64,000 nucleotides of DNA from Ehretia macrophylla (Eukaryota; Streptophyta; Magnoliopsida; Boraginales; Ehretiaceae): NCBI GenBank assembly GCA_037974665.1, contig CM075773.1:17908146-17972145 (forward strand), given 5' to 3'. The translations under genes and the position numbers were made by a program. The notes beneath the pieces are model-generated. The model made no database searches and was not told the origin of the DNA. It saw only the letters and a list, made by a program, of their open reading frames with translations. Below, one piece after another: positions 13,650 to 27,290 of this stretch (positions are counted from its first letter, which is position 1; each line of letters starts with the position of its first letter).

Positions 13650-14480
13650 GCGAAGTTGTCTCACCCAAGGTGCCATAGGGTTCGGGAACAGAAATGTGAT
13701 GGGGTAGGTTGCCGGCCTTCCCGCTGCGGACGACGTACGAGCCAGGATGGAAAGAGAGTACAAAAGCAGAAAAGTGTCCGGAAACTGATGAAAACGTTTG
13801 ATTTTGTGCTTAGAAAAAAGGCCCAGCGAAGCGGGCTTAGTTGCCCTGTCGTAGAGCTCTCAAAGAGCTTTCCAACGGTATGTTGTGGGCCACATAACTC
13901 CTTACGGATCAAAAGTTATGGGCTCCGGAGCGACAGAAACCTGGTTCCAAGCCCCACGACCTCGGTTTACGGGCCCAGCCTCCACGTGAAGTGAAGTTGT
14001 CTCGCCCAAGGTGCTGTGGGATTCGGTAACAGAAATGTGATGGATTAGCTTGCCGGCCTTCTCGCGGCGCACGACGTACGATCCAGGACGGAAAAACAGT
14101 ACAAGATCATAAAAGTGTCCAAACTGATGAAAACGTTCGATTTTGGGCTCCGAAAGAAGGCCCAGCCAAGCCAACTTAGCTGTCCCGTTGTAGAGCTCTC
14201 AAAGAGCTTTCCAACGGTATGCTGTGGCCTGCGTAACTCCTTATGTATCAAAAGTTATGGGTTCCAGAGTGACAGAGACCTAGTCCTAAGCCCCACGACC
14301 TTGGTTTGCGGGCCCAGCCTCTACGTGAAGTGAAGTTGTCTCGCCCAAGGTGCCGTGGGATTCGGTAACAGAAATGTGATGGATTAGGTTGCCGGCCTTC
14401 CCGCGGCACATGACGTACGATCCGGGACGTAAAAACAGTACAAAAGCAGAAAAGTGTCCGGAAACTGATGAAAACGTTCG
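13650..14480. repeat. Divergent satellite monomers interrupting a homogenised stretch
   Basis: About two and a half monomers here differ strongly from both neighbours, for example TTTTGTGCTTAGAAAAAAGG at 13,802-13,821, TCAAAGAGCTTTCC at 13,859 and 14,199, CTTATGTATC at 14,240 and a 3-bp loss in GTCCAAACTG at 14,116. They keep the family order and orientation. They look like older monomers that escaped recent homogenisation. Confidence 0.75.
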
Positions 14481-17400
14481 ATTTTGGGCTCTGAAAAAAT
14501 ACCCAGCGAAGCGGGCTTTGCTGCACCGTCGTGGAGCTCTCGGAGAGCTTTCCAACGGTATGCTGTGGGCCGCGTAACTCCTTACGGATCAAAAGTTATG
14601 GGCTCCGGAGCGACGGACACCTGGTCCCAAGCCCCACGACCTCGGTTTGCGGGCCCAGCCGCTACGTGAAGCGAAGTTGTCTTGCCCAAGCTGCCGTCGG
14701 ATTCGGTAACAGAAATGTGATGGATTAGGTTGCCGGCCTTCCCGCGGCGCACAACGTACGATCCGGGACGGAAAAACAGTACAAAAGCAGAAAAGTGTCC
14801 GGAAACTGATGAAAACGTTCGATTTTGGGCTCTGAAAAAATACCCAGCGAAGCGGGCTTAGCTGCACCGTCGTGGAGCTCTCGGAGAGCTTTCCAACATT
14901 ATGCTGTGGGCCGCGTAACTCCTTACGGATCAAAAGTTATGGGTTCCGTAGCGACGGACACCTGGTCCCAAGCCCCACGACCTCGGTTTGCGGGCCCAGC
15001 CGCTACGTGAAGCGAAGTTGTCTCGCCCAAGGTGCAGTCGGATTCGGTAACAGAAATGTGACGGATTAGGTTGCCGGCCTTCCCGCGGCGCACGACGTAC
15101 GATCCGGGACGTAAAAACAGTACAAAAGCAGAAAAGTATCCCGAAACTGATGAAAACGTTCAATTTTGGGCTTCGAAAAAAGGCCCAGCAAAGCGGGCTT
15201 GGCTGCCCCATTGTGGAGCTCTTGTAGAGCTTTCCAACGGTATGCTGTGGGCCGCGTAACTACTTATGGATAAAAAGTTATGGGCTCCGGAGCGACAGAG
15301 ACCTGGTCCCAAGCCCCGGGACCTCGATTTGCAGGCCCAGCCGCTACGTGAAGCGAAGTTGTCTTGCCCAAGCTGCCATCGGATTCGGTAACAGAAATGT
15401 GATGGATTAGGTTGCCGGCCTTCCCGCGGCGCACGACGTACGATCCGGGACGTAAAAACAGTACAAAAGCAGAAAAGTGTCCGGAAACTGATGAAAACGT
15501 TCGATTTTGGGCTCCGAAAAAAGGCCCAGCGAAGCGGGCTTAGCTGCCCCGTCGTAGATCTCTTGGAGAGCTTTCCAACGGTATGCTGTGGGCCTCGTAA
15601 CTCCTTACGGATCAAAAGTTATGGGCTCCGGAGCGACGGACACCTGGTCCCAAGCCCCACGACCTCGGTTTGCGGGCCCAGCCGCTACGTGAAGCGAAGT
15701 TGTCTTGCCCAAGATGCCGTCGGATTCGGTAACAGAACTGTGATGGATTAGACTGCCGGCCTTCCCGCAGCCCACGACCCACGATTCGGGACGGAAAAAC
15801 GGCACAAAATAAGAAAAGTGTCCCGAAACAGATGAAAACGTTCGATTTTGGGCTCCGAAAAAAGGCTAAGCGAAGCGGGCTTGGATGCCCCATTGTGGAG
15901 CTCTCGGAGAGCTTTCCAACGGTATGCTGTGGGGCGCGTAACTCCTTACGGATCAAAAGTTATGGGCTCCGTAGCGACAGAGACCTGGTCCCAAGCCCCA
16001 CGACCTCGGTTTGCGGGCCCAACCGCTACGTGAAGCGAAGTTGTCTCGCCCAAGGTGCAGTGGGATTCGGTAATAGAAATGTGATGGATTAGGTTGCCGT
16101 CCTTCCCGCGGTGCACGACGTACGATCCGGGACAGAAAAACAGTACAAAAGCAAAAAAGTATCCGAAAACTAATGAAAACATTCAATTTCGGGCTCCGAA
16201 GAAATGCCCAGCCAAGCGGGCTTGGCTGCCCCGTCGTAGAGCTCTTGGAGAGCTTTCCAACGGTATGCTGTGGGCCGCGTAACTACTTACGGATCAAAAG
16301 TTATGGGCTCCGGAGCGACGGACACTTGGTCCCAAGCCCCACGACCTCGGTTTGCAGGCCCAGCCGCTACGTGAAGCGAAGTTGTCTTGCCCAAGCTGCC
16401 GTCGGATTCGGTAACAGAAATGTGATGGATTAGGTTGCCGGCCTTCCCGCGGCGCACGACGTACGATCCGGGACGTAAAAACAGTACAAAAGCAGAAAAG
16501 TGTCCGGAAACTGATGAAAACGTTCGATTTTGGGCTCTGAAAAAATACCCAGCGAAGCGGGCTTAGCTGCCCCATCGTGGAGCTCTCGGAGAGCTTTCCA
16601 ACGGTATGCTGTGGGCCGCGTAACTCCTTACGGATCAAAAGTTATGGGCTCCGGAGCGACGGACACTTGGTCCCAAGCCCCACGACCTCGGTTTGCGGGC
16701 CCAGCCGCTACGTGAAGCGAAGTTGTCTTGCCCAAGGTGCCGTGGGATTCGGTAACAGAAATGTGACGGATTAGGTTGCCGGCCTTCCCGCGGCGCACGA
16801 CGTACGATCCGGGACGGAAAAACAGTACAAAAGTAGAAAAGTGTCCCGAAACTGATTAAAAGGTTCGATTTTGGGCTCCGAAAAAATACCCTGCGAAGCG
16901 GGCTTAGCTGCACCGTCGTGGAGCTCTCGGAGAGCTTTCCAACGGTATGCTGTGGGCCGCGTAACTCCTTACGGATCAAAAGTTATGGGCTCCGGAGCGA
17001 CGGACACCTGGTCCCAAGCCCCACGACCTCGGTTTGCGGGCCCAGCCGCTACGTGAAGCGAAGTTGTCTCTCCCAAGGTGACGTCGGATTCGGTAACAGA
17101 AATGTGACGGATTAGGTTGCCGGCCTTCCCGCGGCGCACGACGTACGATCCGGGACGTAAAAACAGTACAAAAGCAGAAATGTGTCCGGAAACTGATGAA
17201 AACGTTCGATTTTGGGCTCCGAAAAAAGGCCCAGCCAAGCGGGCTTGGCTGCCCCGTCGGAGAGCTCTCGTAGAGCTGTCCAAGGGTATGGTGTGGGCCG
17301 CGTAACTACTTACGGATCAAAAGTTATGGGCTCCGGAGCGACGGACACTTGGTCCCAAGCCCCACGACCTCGGTTTGCGGGCCCAGCCTCTACGTGAAGC

Positions 17401-17877
17401 GAAGTTGTCACGCCCAAGGAGCCATGGGATTCGGTAACAGAAATGTGATGGATTAGGCTGCCGGCTTTCCCCCGGCGCACGACGCACGATCCGGGACGAA
17501 AAAACAGTACAAAAGCATAAAAATATTCGGAAACTGATGAAAACGTTCGATTTTGGGCTCCGAAAAAAGGCCCAGCGAAGCGGGCTTAGCTGTCCCGTCG
17601 TAGAGCTCTCGGAGAGCTTTCCAACGGTATGCTGTGGGCCGCGTAACTCCTTACGGATCAAAAGTTATGGGCTCTGGAGCGACGGAGACCTGTTCCAAAG
17701 CCCCACGACCTCGGTTTGCGGGCCCAGCCGCTACGTGAAGCGAAGTTGTCTTGCCCAAGATGCCGTCGGATTCGGTAACAGAAATGTGATGGATTAGGTT
17801 GCCGGCCTTCCCGCGGCGCACGACGTACGATCCGGGACGGAAAAACAATACAAAAGCAGAAAAGTGTCCGGAAACTG

Positions 17878-19582
17878 ATGAAAACGTTCGATTTTGGGCT
17901 CCGAAAAAATGCCAGGCGAAGCGGGCTTAGCTGCACCATCGTGGAGCTCTCGGAGAGCTTTCCAACGGTATGCTGTGGGCCGCGTAACTCCTTACGGATC
18001 AAAAGTTATGGGCTCCGGAGCGACGGACACCTGGTCCCAAGCCCCACGACCTCGGTTTGCGGGCCCAGCCGCTACGTGAAGCGAAGTTGTCTCGCCCAAG
18101 GTGCAGTCGGATTCGGTAACAGAAATGTGACGGATTAGGTTGCCGGCCTTCCCGCGGCGCACGACGTACGATCCGGCACGTAAAAACAGTACAAAAGCAG
18201 AAAAGTGTCCGGAAACTGATGAAAACGTTCGATTTTGGGCTCCGAAAAAAGGCCCAGCCAAGCGGGCTTGGCTGCCCCGTCGTAGAGCTCTTGGAGAGCT
18301 TTCTAACGGTATGCTGTGGGCCGCGTAACTACTTACGGATCAAAAGTTATGGGCTCCGGAGCGACGGACACTTGGTCCCAAGCCCCACGACCTCGGTTTG
18401 CAGGCCCAGCCGCTACGTGAAGCGAAGTTGTCTTGCCCAAGCTGCCGTCGGATTCGGTAACAGAAATGTGATGGATTAGGTTGCCGGCCTTCCCGCGGCG
18501 CACGACGTACGATCCGGGACGTAAAAACAGTACAAAAGCAGAAAAGTGTCCGGAAACTGATGAAAACGTTCGATTTTGGGCTCTGAAAAAATACCCAGCG
18601 AAGCGGGCTTAGCTGCCCCATCGTGGAGCTCTCGGAGAGCTTTCCAACGGTATGCTGTGGGCCGCGTAACTCCTTACGGATCAAAAGTTATGGGCTCCGG
18701 AGCGACGGACACTTGGTCCCAAGCCCCACGACCTCGGTTTGCGGGCCCAGCCGCTACGTGAAGCGAAGTTGTCCTGCCCAAGCTGCCGTCGGATTCGGTA
18801 ACAGAAATGTGACGGATTAGGTTGCCGGCCTTCCCGCGGCGCACGACGTACGATCCGGGACGGAAAAACAGTACAAAAGCAGAAAAGTGTCCGGAAACTG
18901 ATGAAAACGTTCGATTTTGGGCTCTGAAAAAATACCCTGCGAAGCGGGCTTAGCTGCACCGTCGTGGAGCTCTCGGAGAGCTTTCCAACGGTATGCTGTG
19001 GGCCGCGTAACTCCTTACGGATCAAAAGTTATGGGCTCCGGAGCGACGGACACCTGGTCCCAAGCCCCACGACCTCGGTTTGCGGGCCCAGCCGCTACGT
19101 GAAGCGAAGTTGTCTCTCCCAAGGTGACGTCGGATTCGGTAACAGAAATGTGACGGATTAGGTTGCCGGCCTTCCCGCGGCGCACGACGTACGATCCGGG
19201 ACGTAAAAACAGTACAAAAGCAGAAAAGTGTCCGGAAACTGATGAAAACGTTCGATTTTGGGCTCCGAAAAAAGGCCCAGCGAAGCGGGCTTAGCTGCCC
19301 CGTCGTAGATCTCTTGGAGAGCTTTCCAACGGTATGCTGTGGGCCTCGTAACTCCTTACGGATCAAAAGTTATGGGCTCCGGAGCGACGGACACCTGGTC
19401 CCAAGCCCCACGACCTCGGTTTGCGGGCCCAGCCGCTACGTGAAGCGAAGTTGTCTTGCCCAAGATGCCGTCGGATTCGGTAACAGAAATGTGATGGATT
19501 AGGTTGCCGGCCTTCCCGCGGCGCACGACGTACGATCCGGGACGGAAAAACAATACAAAAGCAGAAAAGTGTCCGGAAACTG
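17878..19582. repeat. 5-monomer higher-order repeat, copy 2 (1,705 bp)
   Basis: Same order of diagnostic monomers as copy 1, with a fifth monomer carrying GTCGTAGATCTCTTGG (near 19,303). The TGCCAGGCG monomer begins at 17,878 and recurs at 19,583, exactly five 341-bp periods later. From about 18.34 to 19.65 kb it matches 30.28-31.6 kb at a constant offset of 11,938 bp. Beyond 19,583 the sequence continues as a block that matches 36.98-38.8 kb at offset 17,394. Confidence 0.75.
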
Positions 19583-21579
19583 ATGAAAACGTTCGATTTT
19601 GGGCTCCGAAAAAATGCCAGGCGAAGCGGGCTTAGCTGCACCATCGTGGAGCTCTCGGAGAGCTTTCCAACGGTATGCTGTGGGCCGCGTAACTCCTTAC
19701 GGATCAAAAGTTATGGGCTCCGGAGCGACGGACACCTGGTCCCAAGCCCCACGACCTCGGTTTGCGGGCCCAGCCGCTACGTGAAGCGAAGTTGTCTCGC
19801 CCAAGGTGCAGTCGGATTCGGTAACAGAAATGTGACGGATTAGGTTGCCGGCCTTCCCGCGGCGCACGACGTACGATCCGGGACGTAAAAACAGTACAAA
19901 AGCAGAAAAGTGTCCGGAAACTGATGAAAACGTTCGATTTTGGGCTCCGAAAAAAGGCCCAGCGAAGCGGGCTTAGCTGCCCCGTCGTGGAGCTCTTGGA
20001 GAGCTTTCCAACGGTATGCTATGGGCCGCGTAACTCCTTACGGATCAAAAGTTATGGGCTCCGGAGCGACGGACACTTGGTCCCAAGCCCCACGACCTCG
20101 GTTTGCGGGCCCAGCCGCTACGTGAAGCGAAGTTGTCTCGCCCAAGGTGCCATCGGATTCGGTAACAGAAATGTGACGGATTAGGTTGCCGGCCTTCCCG
20201 CGGCGCACGACGTACGATCCGGGACGTAAAAACAGTACAAAAGCAGAAAAGTGTCCGGAAACTGATGAAAACGTTCGATTTTGGGCTCTGAAAAAATACC
20301 CAGCGAAGCGGGCTTAGCTGCACCGTCGTGGAGCTCTCGGAGAGCTTTCCAACGGTATGCTGTGGGCCGCGTAACTCCTTACGGATCAAAAGTTATGGGC
20401 TCCGGAGCGACGGACACCTGGTCCCAAGCCCCACGACCTCGGTTTGCGAGCCCAGCCGCTACGTGAAGCGTAGTTGTCTTGCCCAAGCTGCCGTCGGATT
20501 CGGTAACAGAAATGTGATGGATTAGGTTGCCGGCCTTCCCGCGGCGCACGACGTACGATCCGGGACGGAAAAACAGTACAAAAGCAGAAAAGTGTCCGGA
20601 AACTGATGAAAACGTTCGATTTTGGGCTCTGAAAAAATACCCAGCGAAGCGGGCTTAGCTGCACCGTCGTGGAGCTCTCGGAGAGCTTTCCAACAGTATG
20701 CTGTGGGCCGCGTAACTCCTTACGGATCAAAAGTTATGGGTTCCGTAGCGACGGACACCTGGTCCCAAGCCCCACGACCTCGGTTTGCGGGCCCAGCCGC
20801 TACGTAAAGCGAAGTTGTCTCGCCCAAGGTGCCATGGGATTCGGTAACATAAATGTGATGGATTAGGTTGCCGGCCTTCCCGCGGCGCACGACGTACGAT
20901 CCGGGACGTAAAAATAGTACAAAAGTAAAAAAGTGTCCGGAAACTGATGAAAACGTTCGATTTTGGGCTCCGAAAAAAGGCCCAGCCAAGCGGGCTTGGC
21001 TGCCCCGTCGTAGAGCTCTTGGAGAGCTTTCCAACGGTATGCTGTGGGCCGCGTAACTACTTACGGATCAAAAGTTATGGGCTCCGGAGCGACGGACACT
21101 TGGTCCCAAGCCCCACGACCTCGGTTTGCGGGCCCAGCCGCTACGTGAAGCGAAGTTGTCTTGCCCAAGCTGCCGTCGGATTCGGTAACAGAAATGTGAT
21201 GGATTAGTTTGCCGGCCTTCCCGCGGCGCACGATGTACGATCCGGGACGTAAAAACAGTACAAAAGCAGAAAAGTGTCCGGAAACTGATGAAAACGTTCG
21301 ATTTTGGGCTCTGAAAAAATACCCAGCGAAGCGGGCTTAGCTGCACCGTCGTGGAGCTCTCGGAGAGCTTTCCAACGGTATGCTGTGGGCCGCGTAACTC
21401 CTTACGGATCAAAAGTTATGGGCTCCGGAGCGACGGACACCTGGTCCCAAGCCCCACGACCTCGGTTTGCGGGCCCAGCCGCTACGTGAAGCGAAGTTGT
21501 CTTGCCCAAGCTGCCGTCGGATTCGGTAACAGAAATGTGATGGATTAGGTTGCCGGACTTCCCGCGGCGTACGACGTAC

Positions 21580-22900
21580 GATCCGGGACGGAAAAACAGG
21601 ACAAAAACAGAAAAGTGTCCAGAAACTGATGAAAACGTTCGATTTAGGGCTCTGAAAAATTGCCCAGCGAAGCGGGCTTAGCTGCATCGTCGTGGAACTC
21701 TCGGAGAGCTTTCCAACGGTATGCTGTGGGCCGCGTAACTCCTTACGGATCAAAAGTTATGGGCTCCGGAGCGACGAAGACCTGGTCCCAAGCCCCTCGT
21801 CCTCGGTTTGCGAGCCCAGCCACAACGTGAAGCAAAGTTGCCTCACCCCAGGTGCCTTGAGATTCGGTAACAGAAATTTGATAGATCAGGCTGTCGGCCT
21901 TCCCGCGGCTCACGACGTACAATCCGGGACGGAAAAACCGCACAAAAGGAGAAAAGTGTCCAGAATCTAATGAAAACGTTCAATTTTGGGCTCCGAAAAA
22001 AGGCCCAGCGAAGCGGGCTTTGCTGCACCGTCGTAGAGCTCTCGGAGAACTTTCCAACGGTATGCTGTCGGCCGCGTAACTCCTTACGGATCAAAAGTTA
22101 TGGGCTCCGGAGCAACGAAGACCTGGTCCCAAGCCCCACGTCCTCGGTTTGCGGGCCCAGCCTCTACGTGAAGCGAAGCTTTCTCGCCCAAGGTACCGTT
22201 GGATTCGGTAACAGAAATGTGATGGATTAGGCTGCCGGCCTTCCAGCGGCGCACGACGTACGATCCGGGACGGAAAAACAGCACAAAAGCAGAAAAGTAT
22301 CCGGAAACTGATGAAAACGTTCGATTTCGTGCTCCGAAAAAAGGCCCAGCAAAGCGGGCTTAGTTGCACCATCGTAGAGCTCTCGGAGAGCTTTCCAACG
22401 GTATGCTGTGGGCCGCGTAACTCCTTACGGATCAAAAGTTATGGGCTCTGGAGCGACGGACACCTGGTCCCAAGCCCCACGACCTCGGTTTGCGGGCCCA
22501 GCCGCTACGTGAAGCGAAGTTGTCTCGCCCAAGGTGCAGTCGGATTCGGCAACAGAAATGTGATGGATTAGGCTACCGGCCTTCTCGCGGCGCACGACGT
22601 GCGATCCGGGACGAAAAAACGGTGCAAAAGTAGAAAAGTGTCCTGAAACTGATGAAAACGTTGAATTTTGGGCTCCGAAAAATGGCCCAGTAAAGCGGGC
22701 TTAGCTGCCCCGTCGTAGAGCTCTTGGAGAGCTTTCCAACGGTATGCTGTGGCCGCGTAACTCCTTACGGATCAAAAGTTATGGGCTCCGGAGCGACAGA
22801 CACTTGGTCCCAAGCCCCACGACCTCGGTTTGCGGGCCCAGCCTCTACGTGAAGCGAAGTTGTCTCGCCCAAGGTGCTGTGTGTTTCGGTAACAGAAATG
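21580..22900. repeat. Divergent satellite monomers
   Basis: Variants clustered here include CGACGAAGACC (21,773 and 22,113), CACAACGTGAAGC (21,820), AGATTCGGTAACAG (21,850), CAGAATCTAATG (21,961) and CTGTGGCCGCG with one base lost (22,748). The monomer near 21,650 (GATTTAGGGCTCTGAAAAATTGC) has a close relative at about 48,590, about 26.9 kb away, showing that exchange has moved even divergent types around the array. Confidence 0.7.
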
Positions 22901-24899
22901 TGATGGATTAGGTTGCCGGACTTCCCGCGGCGCACGACGTACGATCCGTGACGGAAAAACAGTACAATGGCAGAAAAGTGTCCGAAAACTGATGAAAACG
23001 TTCGATTCTGGGCTCCGGAAAAAGGCCCAGCGAAGCGGGCTTAGCTGCCCCGTCGTAGAGCTCTTGGAGAGCTTTCCAACGGTATGCTGTGGGCGGCGTA
23101 GCACCTTGCGGATCATAAGTTAAGGGCTCCGGAGCGACGGACAGTTGGTCCCAAGCCCCATGACCTCGGTTTGCGGGCCCAGCCGCTACGTGAAGCGAAG
23201 TTGTCTCGCCCAAGGTGCCGTCGGATTCGGTAACAGAAATGTGGTGGATTAGCCTACCGGCCTTCCCACGGCGCACGACGTACGATCCGGGACGGAAAAA
23301 CAGTACAAAAGCAAAAAAGTGTTCAGAAAATGACGAAAACGTTCGATTTTGGGCTCCGAAAAAAGGCCCAGCGAAGCGGGCTTTGCTGCCCCGTCGTAGA
23401 GCTCTTGGAGAGCTTTCCAACGGTATGCTGTGGGCCTCGTAACTCCTTACGGATCAAAAGTTATGGGCTCCGGAGCGACGGACACTTGGTCCCAAGCCCC
23501 ACGACCTCGGTTTGCGGGCCCAGCCGCTACGTGAAGCGAAGTTGTCTCGCCCAAGGTGCCATCGGATTCGGTAACAGAAATGTGACGGATTAGGTTGCCG
23601 GCCTTCCCGCGGCGCACGACGTACGATCCGGGACGTAAAAACAGTACAAAAGCAGAAAAGTGTCCGGAAACTGATGAAAACGTTCGATTTTGGGCTCTGA
23701 AAAAATACCCAGCGAAGCGGGCTTAGCTGCACCGTCGTGGAGCTCTCGGAGAGCTTTCCAACGGTATGCTGTGGGCCGCGTAACTCCTTACGGATCAAAA
23801 GTTATGGGCTCCGGAGCGACGGACACCTGGTCCCAAGCCCCACGACCTCGGTTTGCGGGCCCAGCCGCTACGTGAAGCGAAGTTGTCTTGCCCAAGCTGC
23901 CGTCGGATTCGGTAACAGAAATGTGATGGATTAGGTTGCCGGCCTTCCCGCGGCGCACGACGTACGATCCGGGACGGAAAAACAGTACAAAAGCAGAAAA
24001 GTGTCCGGAAACTGATGAAAACGTTCGATTTTGGGCTCTGAAAAAATACCCAGCGAAGCGGGCTTAGCTGCACCGTCGTGGAGCTCTCGGAGAGCTTTCC
24101 AACGGTATGCTGTGGGCCGCGTAACTCCTTACGGAACAAAAGTTATGGGCTCCGGAGCGACGGACACCTGGTCCCAAGCCCCACGACCTCGGTTTGCGGG
24201 CCCAGCCGCTACGTGAAGCGAAGTTGTCTCGCCCAAGGTGCAGTCGGATTCGGTAACAGAAATGTGACGGATTAGGTTGCCGGCCTTCCCGCGGCGCACG
24301 ACGTACGATCCGGGACGTAAAAACAGTACAAAAGCAGAAAAGTGTCCGGAAACTGATGAAAACTTTCGATTTTGGGCTCCTAAAAAATGCCCAGCAAAGC
24401 GGGCTTAGCTGCACCATCGTAGAGCTCTCGGAGAGCTTTCCAACGGTATGCTGTGGGCCGCGGAACTCCTTACGGATCAAAAGGTATGGGCTCCGGAGCG
24501 ACGGACACCTGGTCCCAAGCCCCACGACCTCGGTTTGCGGGCCCAGCCGCTACGTGAAGCGAAGTTGTCTCGCCCAAGGTGCAGTCGGATTCGGTAACAG
24601 AAATGTGACGGATTAGGTTGCCGGCCTTCCTGCGGCTCACGACGTACGATCCGAGACGAAAAAACAGTACAAAAGCAGAAAAGTGTCCGGAAACTGATGA
24701 AAACGTTGGATTTTGGGCTCCGAAAAAAGGCCCAGCGAAGAGGGCTTGGCTGCCCCGTCGTAGAGCTCTCGGAGAGCTTTCCAACGGTATGCTGTGGGCC
24801 GCGTAACTCCTTTCGCATCAAAAGTTATGGGCTCCGGAGCGACGGACACTTGGTCCCAAGCCCCACGACCTCGGTTTGCGGGCCCAGCCTCTACGTGAA

Positions 24900-27290
24900 G
24901 CGAAGTTGTCACGCCCAAGGAGCCGTGGGATTCGGTAACAGAAATGTGATGGATTAGGCTGCCGGCCTTACCGCGGCGCACGACGTACGATCCGGGACAA
25001 AAAAACAGTACAAAAGCAGAAAAGTGTCCGAAAACTGACGAAAACGTTCGATTTTGGGCTCTGAAAAAAGGCCTAGCGAAGCGGGCTTAGCTGCCCCGTC
25101 GTAGAGCTCTCGGAGAGCTTTCCAACGGTATGCTGTGGGCCGCGTAACTCCTTACGGATCAAAAGTTATGGGCTCCGGAGCGACGGAGACCTGTTCCCAA
25201 GCCCCACGACCTCAGTTTGCGGGCCCAGCCTCTACGTGAAGCGAAGTTGTCTCGCCCAAGGTGCCGTCGGATTCGGTAACAGAAATGTGATGGATTAGGC
25301 TGCCGGCCTTCCCGCGACGCACGACGCACGATCCGGGACGAAAAAACAGTACAAAAGAAGAAAAGTACCCGAAAACTGACGAAAACGTTCAATTTTGGGC
25401 TCCGAAAAAAGGCCCAGTAAAGCGGGCTTAGTTGCCCTGTCGTAGAGCTCTCGGAGAGCTTTCCAACGGTATGCTGTGGGCCGCGTAACTCCTTACGGAT
25501 CAAAAGTTATGGGCTCTGGAGCGACGGAGACCTGTTCCAAAGCCCCACGACCTCGGTTTGCGGGCCCAGCCTCTACGTGAAGCGAAGTTGTCTCGCCCAA
25601 GGTGCCGTGGGATTCGGTAACAGAAATGTGATGGATTAGGCTGCCGGCCTTCCCGCGGCGCACGACGCACGATCCGGGACGAAAAAACAGTACAAAAGCA
25701 GAAAAGTATCCGGAAACTGATGAAAACGTTCGATTTTGGGCTCCGAAAAAAGGCCCAGCAAAGCGGGCTTGGCTGCCCCGTCGTAGAGCTCTCGGAGAGC
25801 TTTCCAACGGTATGCTGTGGGCCGCGTAACTCCTTACGGATCAAAAGTTATGGCCTCCGGAGCGACGGAGACCTGTTCCAAAGCCCCACGACCTCGGTTT
25901 GCGGGCCCAGCCTCTACGTGAAGCGAAGTTGTCACGCCCAAGGAGCCGTGGGATTCGGTAACAGAAATGTGATGGATTAGGCTGCCGGCCTTCCCGCGGC
26001 GCACGACGTACGATCCGGGACGGAAAAACAGTACAAAAGCAGAAAAGTATCCGAAAACTGATAAAAAAGTTCGATTTTGGGCACTGAAAAAATACCCAGC
26101 GAAGCGGGCTTTGCTGCACCGTCGTGGAGCTCTCGGAGAGCTTTCCAACGGTATGCTGTGGGCCGCGTAACTCCTTACGGATCAAAAGTTATGGGCTCCG
26201 GAGCGACGGACACCTGGTCCCAAGCCCCACGACCTCGGTTTGCGGGCCCAGCCGCTACGTGAAGCGAAGTTGTCTTGCCCAAGCTGCCGTCGGATTCGGT
26301 AACAGAAATGTGATGGATTCGGTTGCCGGCCTTCCCGCGGCACACGACGTACGATCCGGGACGGAAAAACAGTACAAAAGCAGAAAAGTGTCCGGAAACT
26401 GATGAAAACGTTCGATTTTGGGCTCTGAAAAAATACCCAGCGAAGCGGGCTTAGCTGCACCGTCGTGGAGCTCTCGGAGAGCTTTCCAACATTATGCTGT
26501 GGGCCGCGTAACTCCTTACGGATCAAAAGTTATGGGTTCCGTAGCGACGGACACCTGGTCCCAAGCCCCACGACCTCGGTTTGCGGGCCCAGCCGCTACG
26601 TGAAGCGAAGTTGTCTCACCCAAGGTCCCGTGGGATTCGGTAATAGAAATGTGACGGATTAGGTTGCCGGCCTTCCCGCGGCGTACGACGTACGATACAG
26701 GACGAAAAATCAGTACAAAAGCAGAAAAGTGTCCGAAAACTGATGAAAACGTTCGATTTCGGTCTCCGAAAAAAGGCCCATCGAAGCGGGCTTGGCTGCC
26801 CTGTCGTAGAGCTCTCGGAGAGCTTACCAACGGTATGCTGTGGGGCGCGTAACTCCTTACGGATCAAAAGTTATGGGCTCTGGAGCGATGGAGACTTGTT
26901 CCCAAGCCCCACGACCTCGGTTTGCGGGACCAGCCTCTACGTGAAGTGAAGCTGTCTCGCCCAAGGTGCCATGTGATTCGGTAACAGAAATGTGATGGAT
27001 TAGGCTGCCGGCCTTCCCGCGGCGCAAGACGTACGATCCGGGACGGAAAAACAGTACAAAAGCAGAAAAGTATCCGAAAACTGACGAAAACGTTCGATTT
27101 TGGGCTCTAAAAAAAGGCCCAGTGAAACGGGCTTAGCTGCCCCGTCGTAGAGCTCTCAGAGAGCTTTCCAACGGTATGCTGTGGGCCGCGTAACTCCTTA
27201 CGGATCAAAAGTTATGGGCTCCGGAGCGCCGGAGACCTGTTCCAAAACCCCACGACCTCGGTTTCTGGGCCCAGCCTCTACGTGAAGCGA
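24900..27290. repeat. Divergent satellite monomers with ancestral-like variants
   Basis: Several monomers share CCTCTACGTG, GGTGCCGTGG or GGAGCCGTGG, GGAGACCTGTTCC and ACTGACGAAAACG. The first two resemble the 5S spacer more than the homogenised monomers do. Adjacent members (25.2-26.0 kb) resemble one another and form a small local family. GTCGAATTCGG at 27,312 also appears at 367, about 79 monomers away. Confidence 0.65.
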
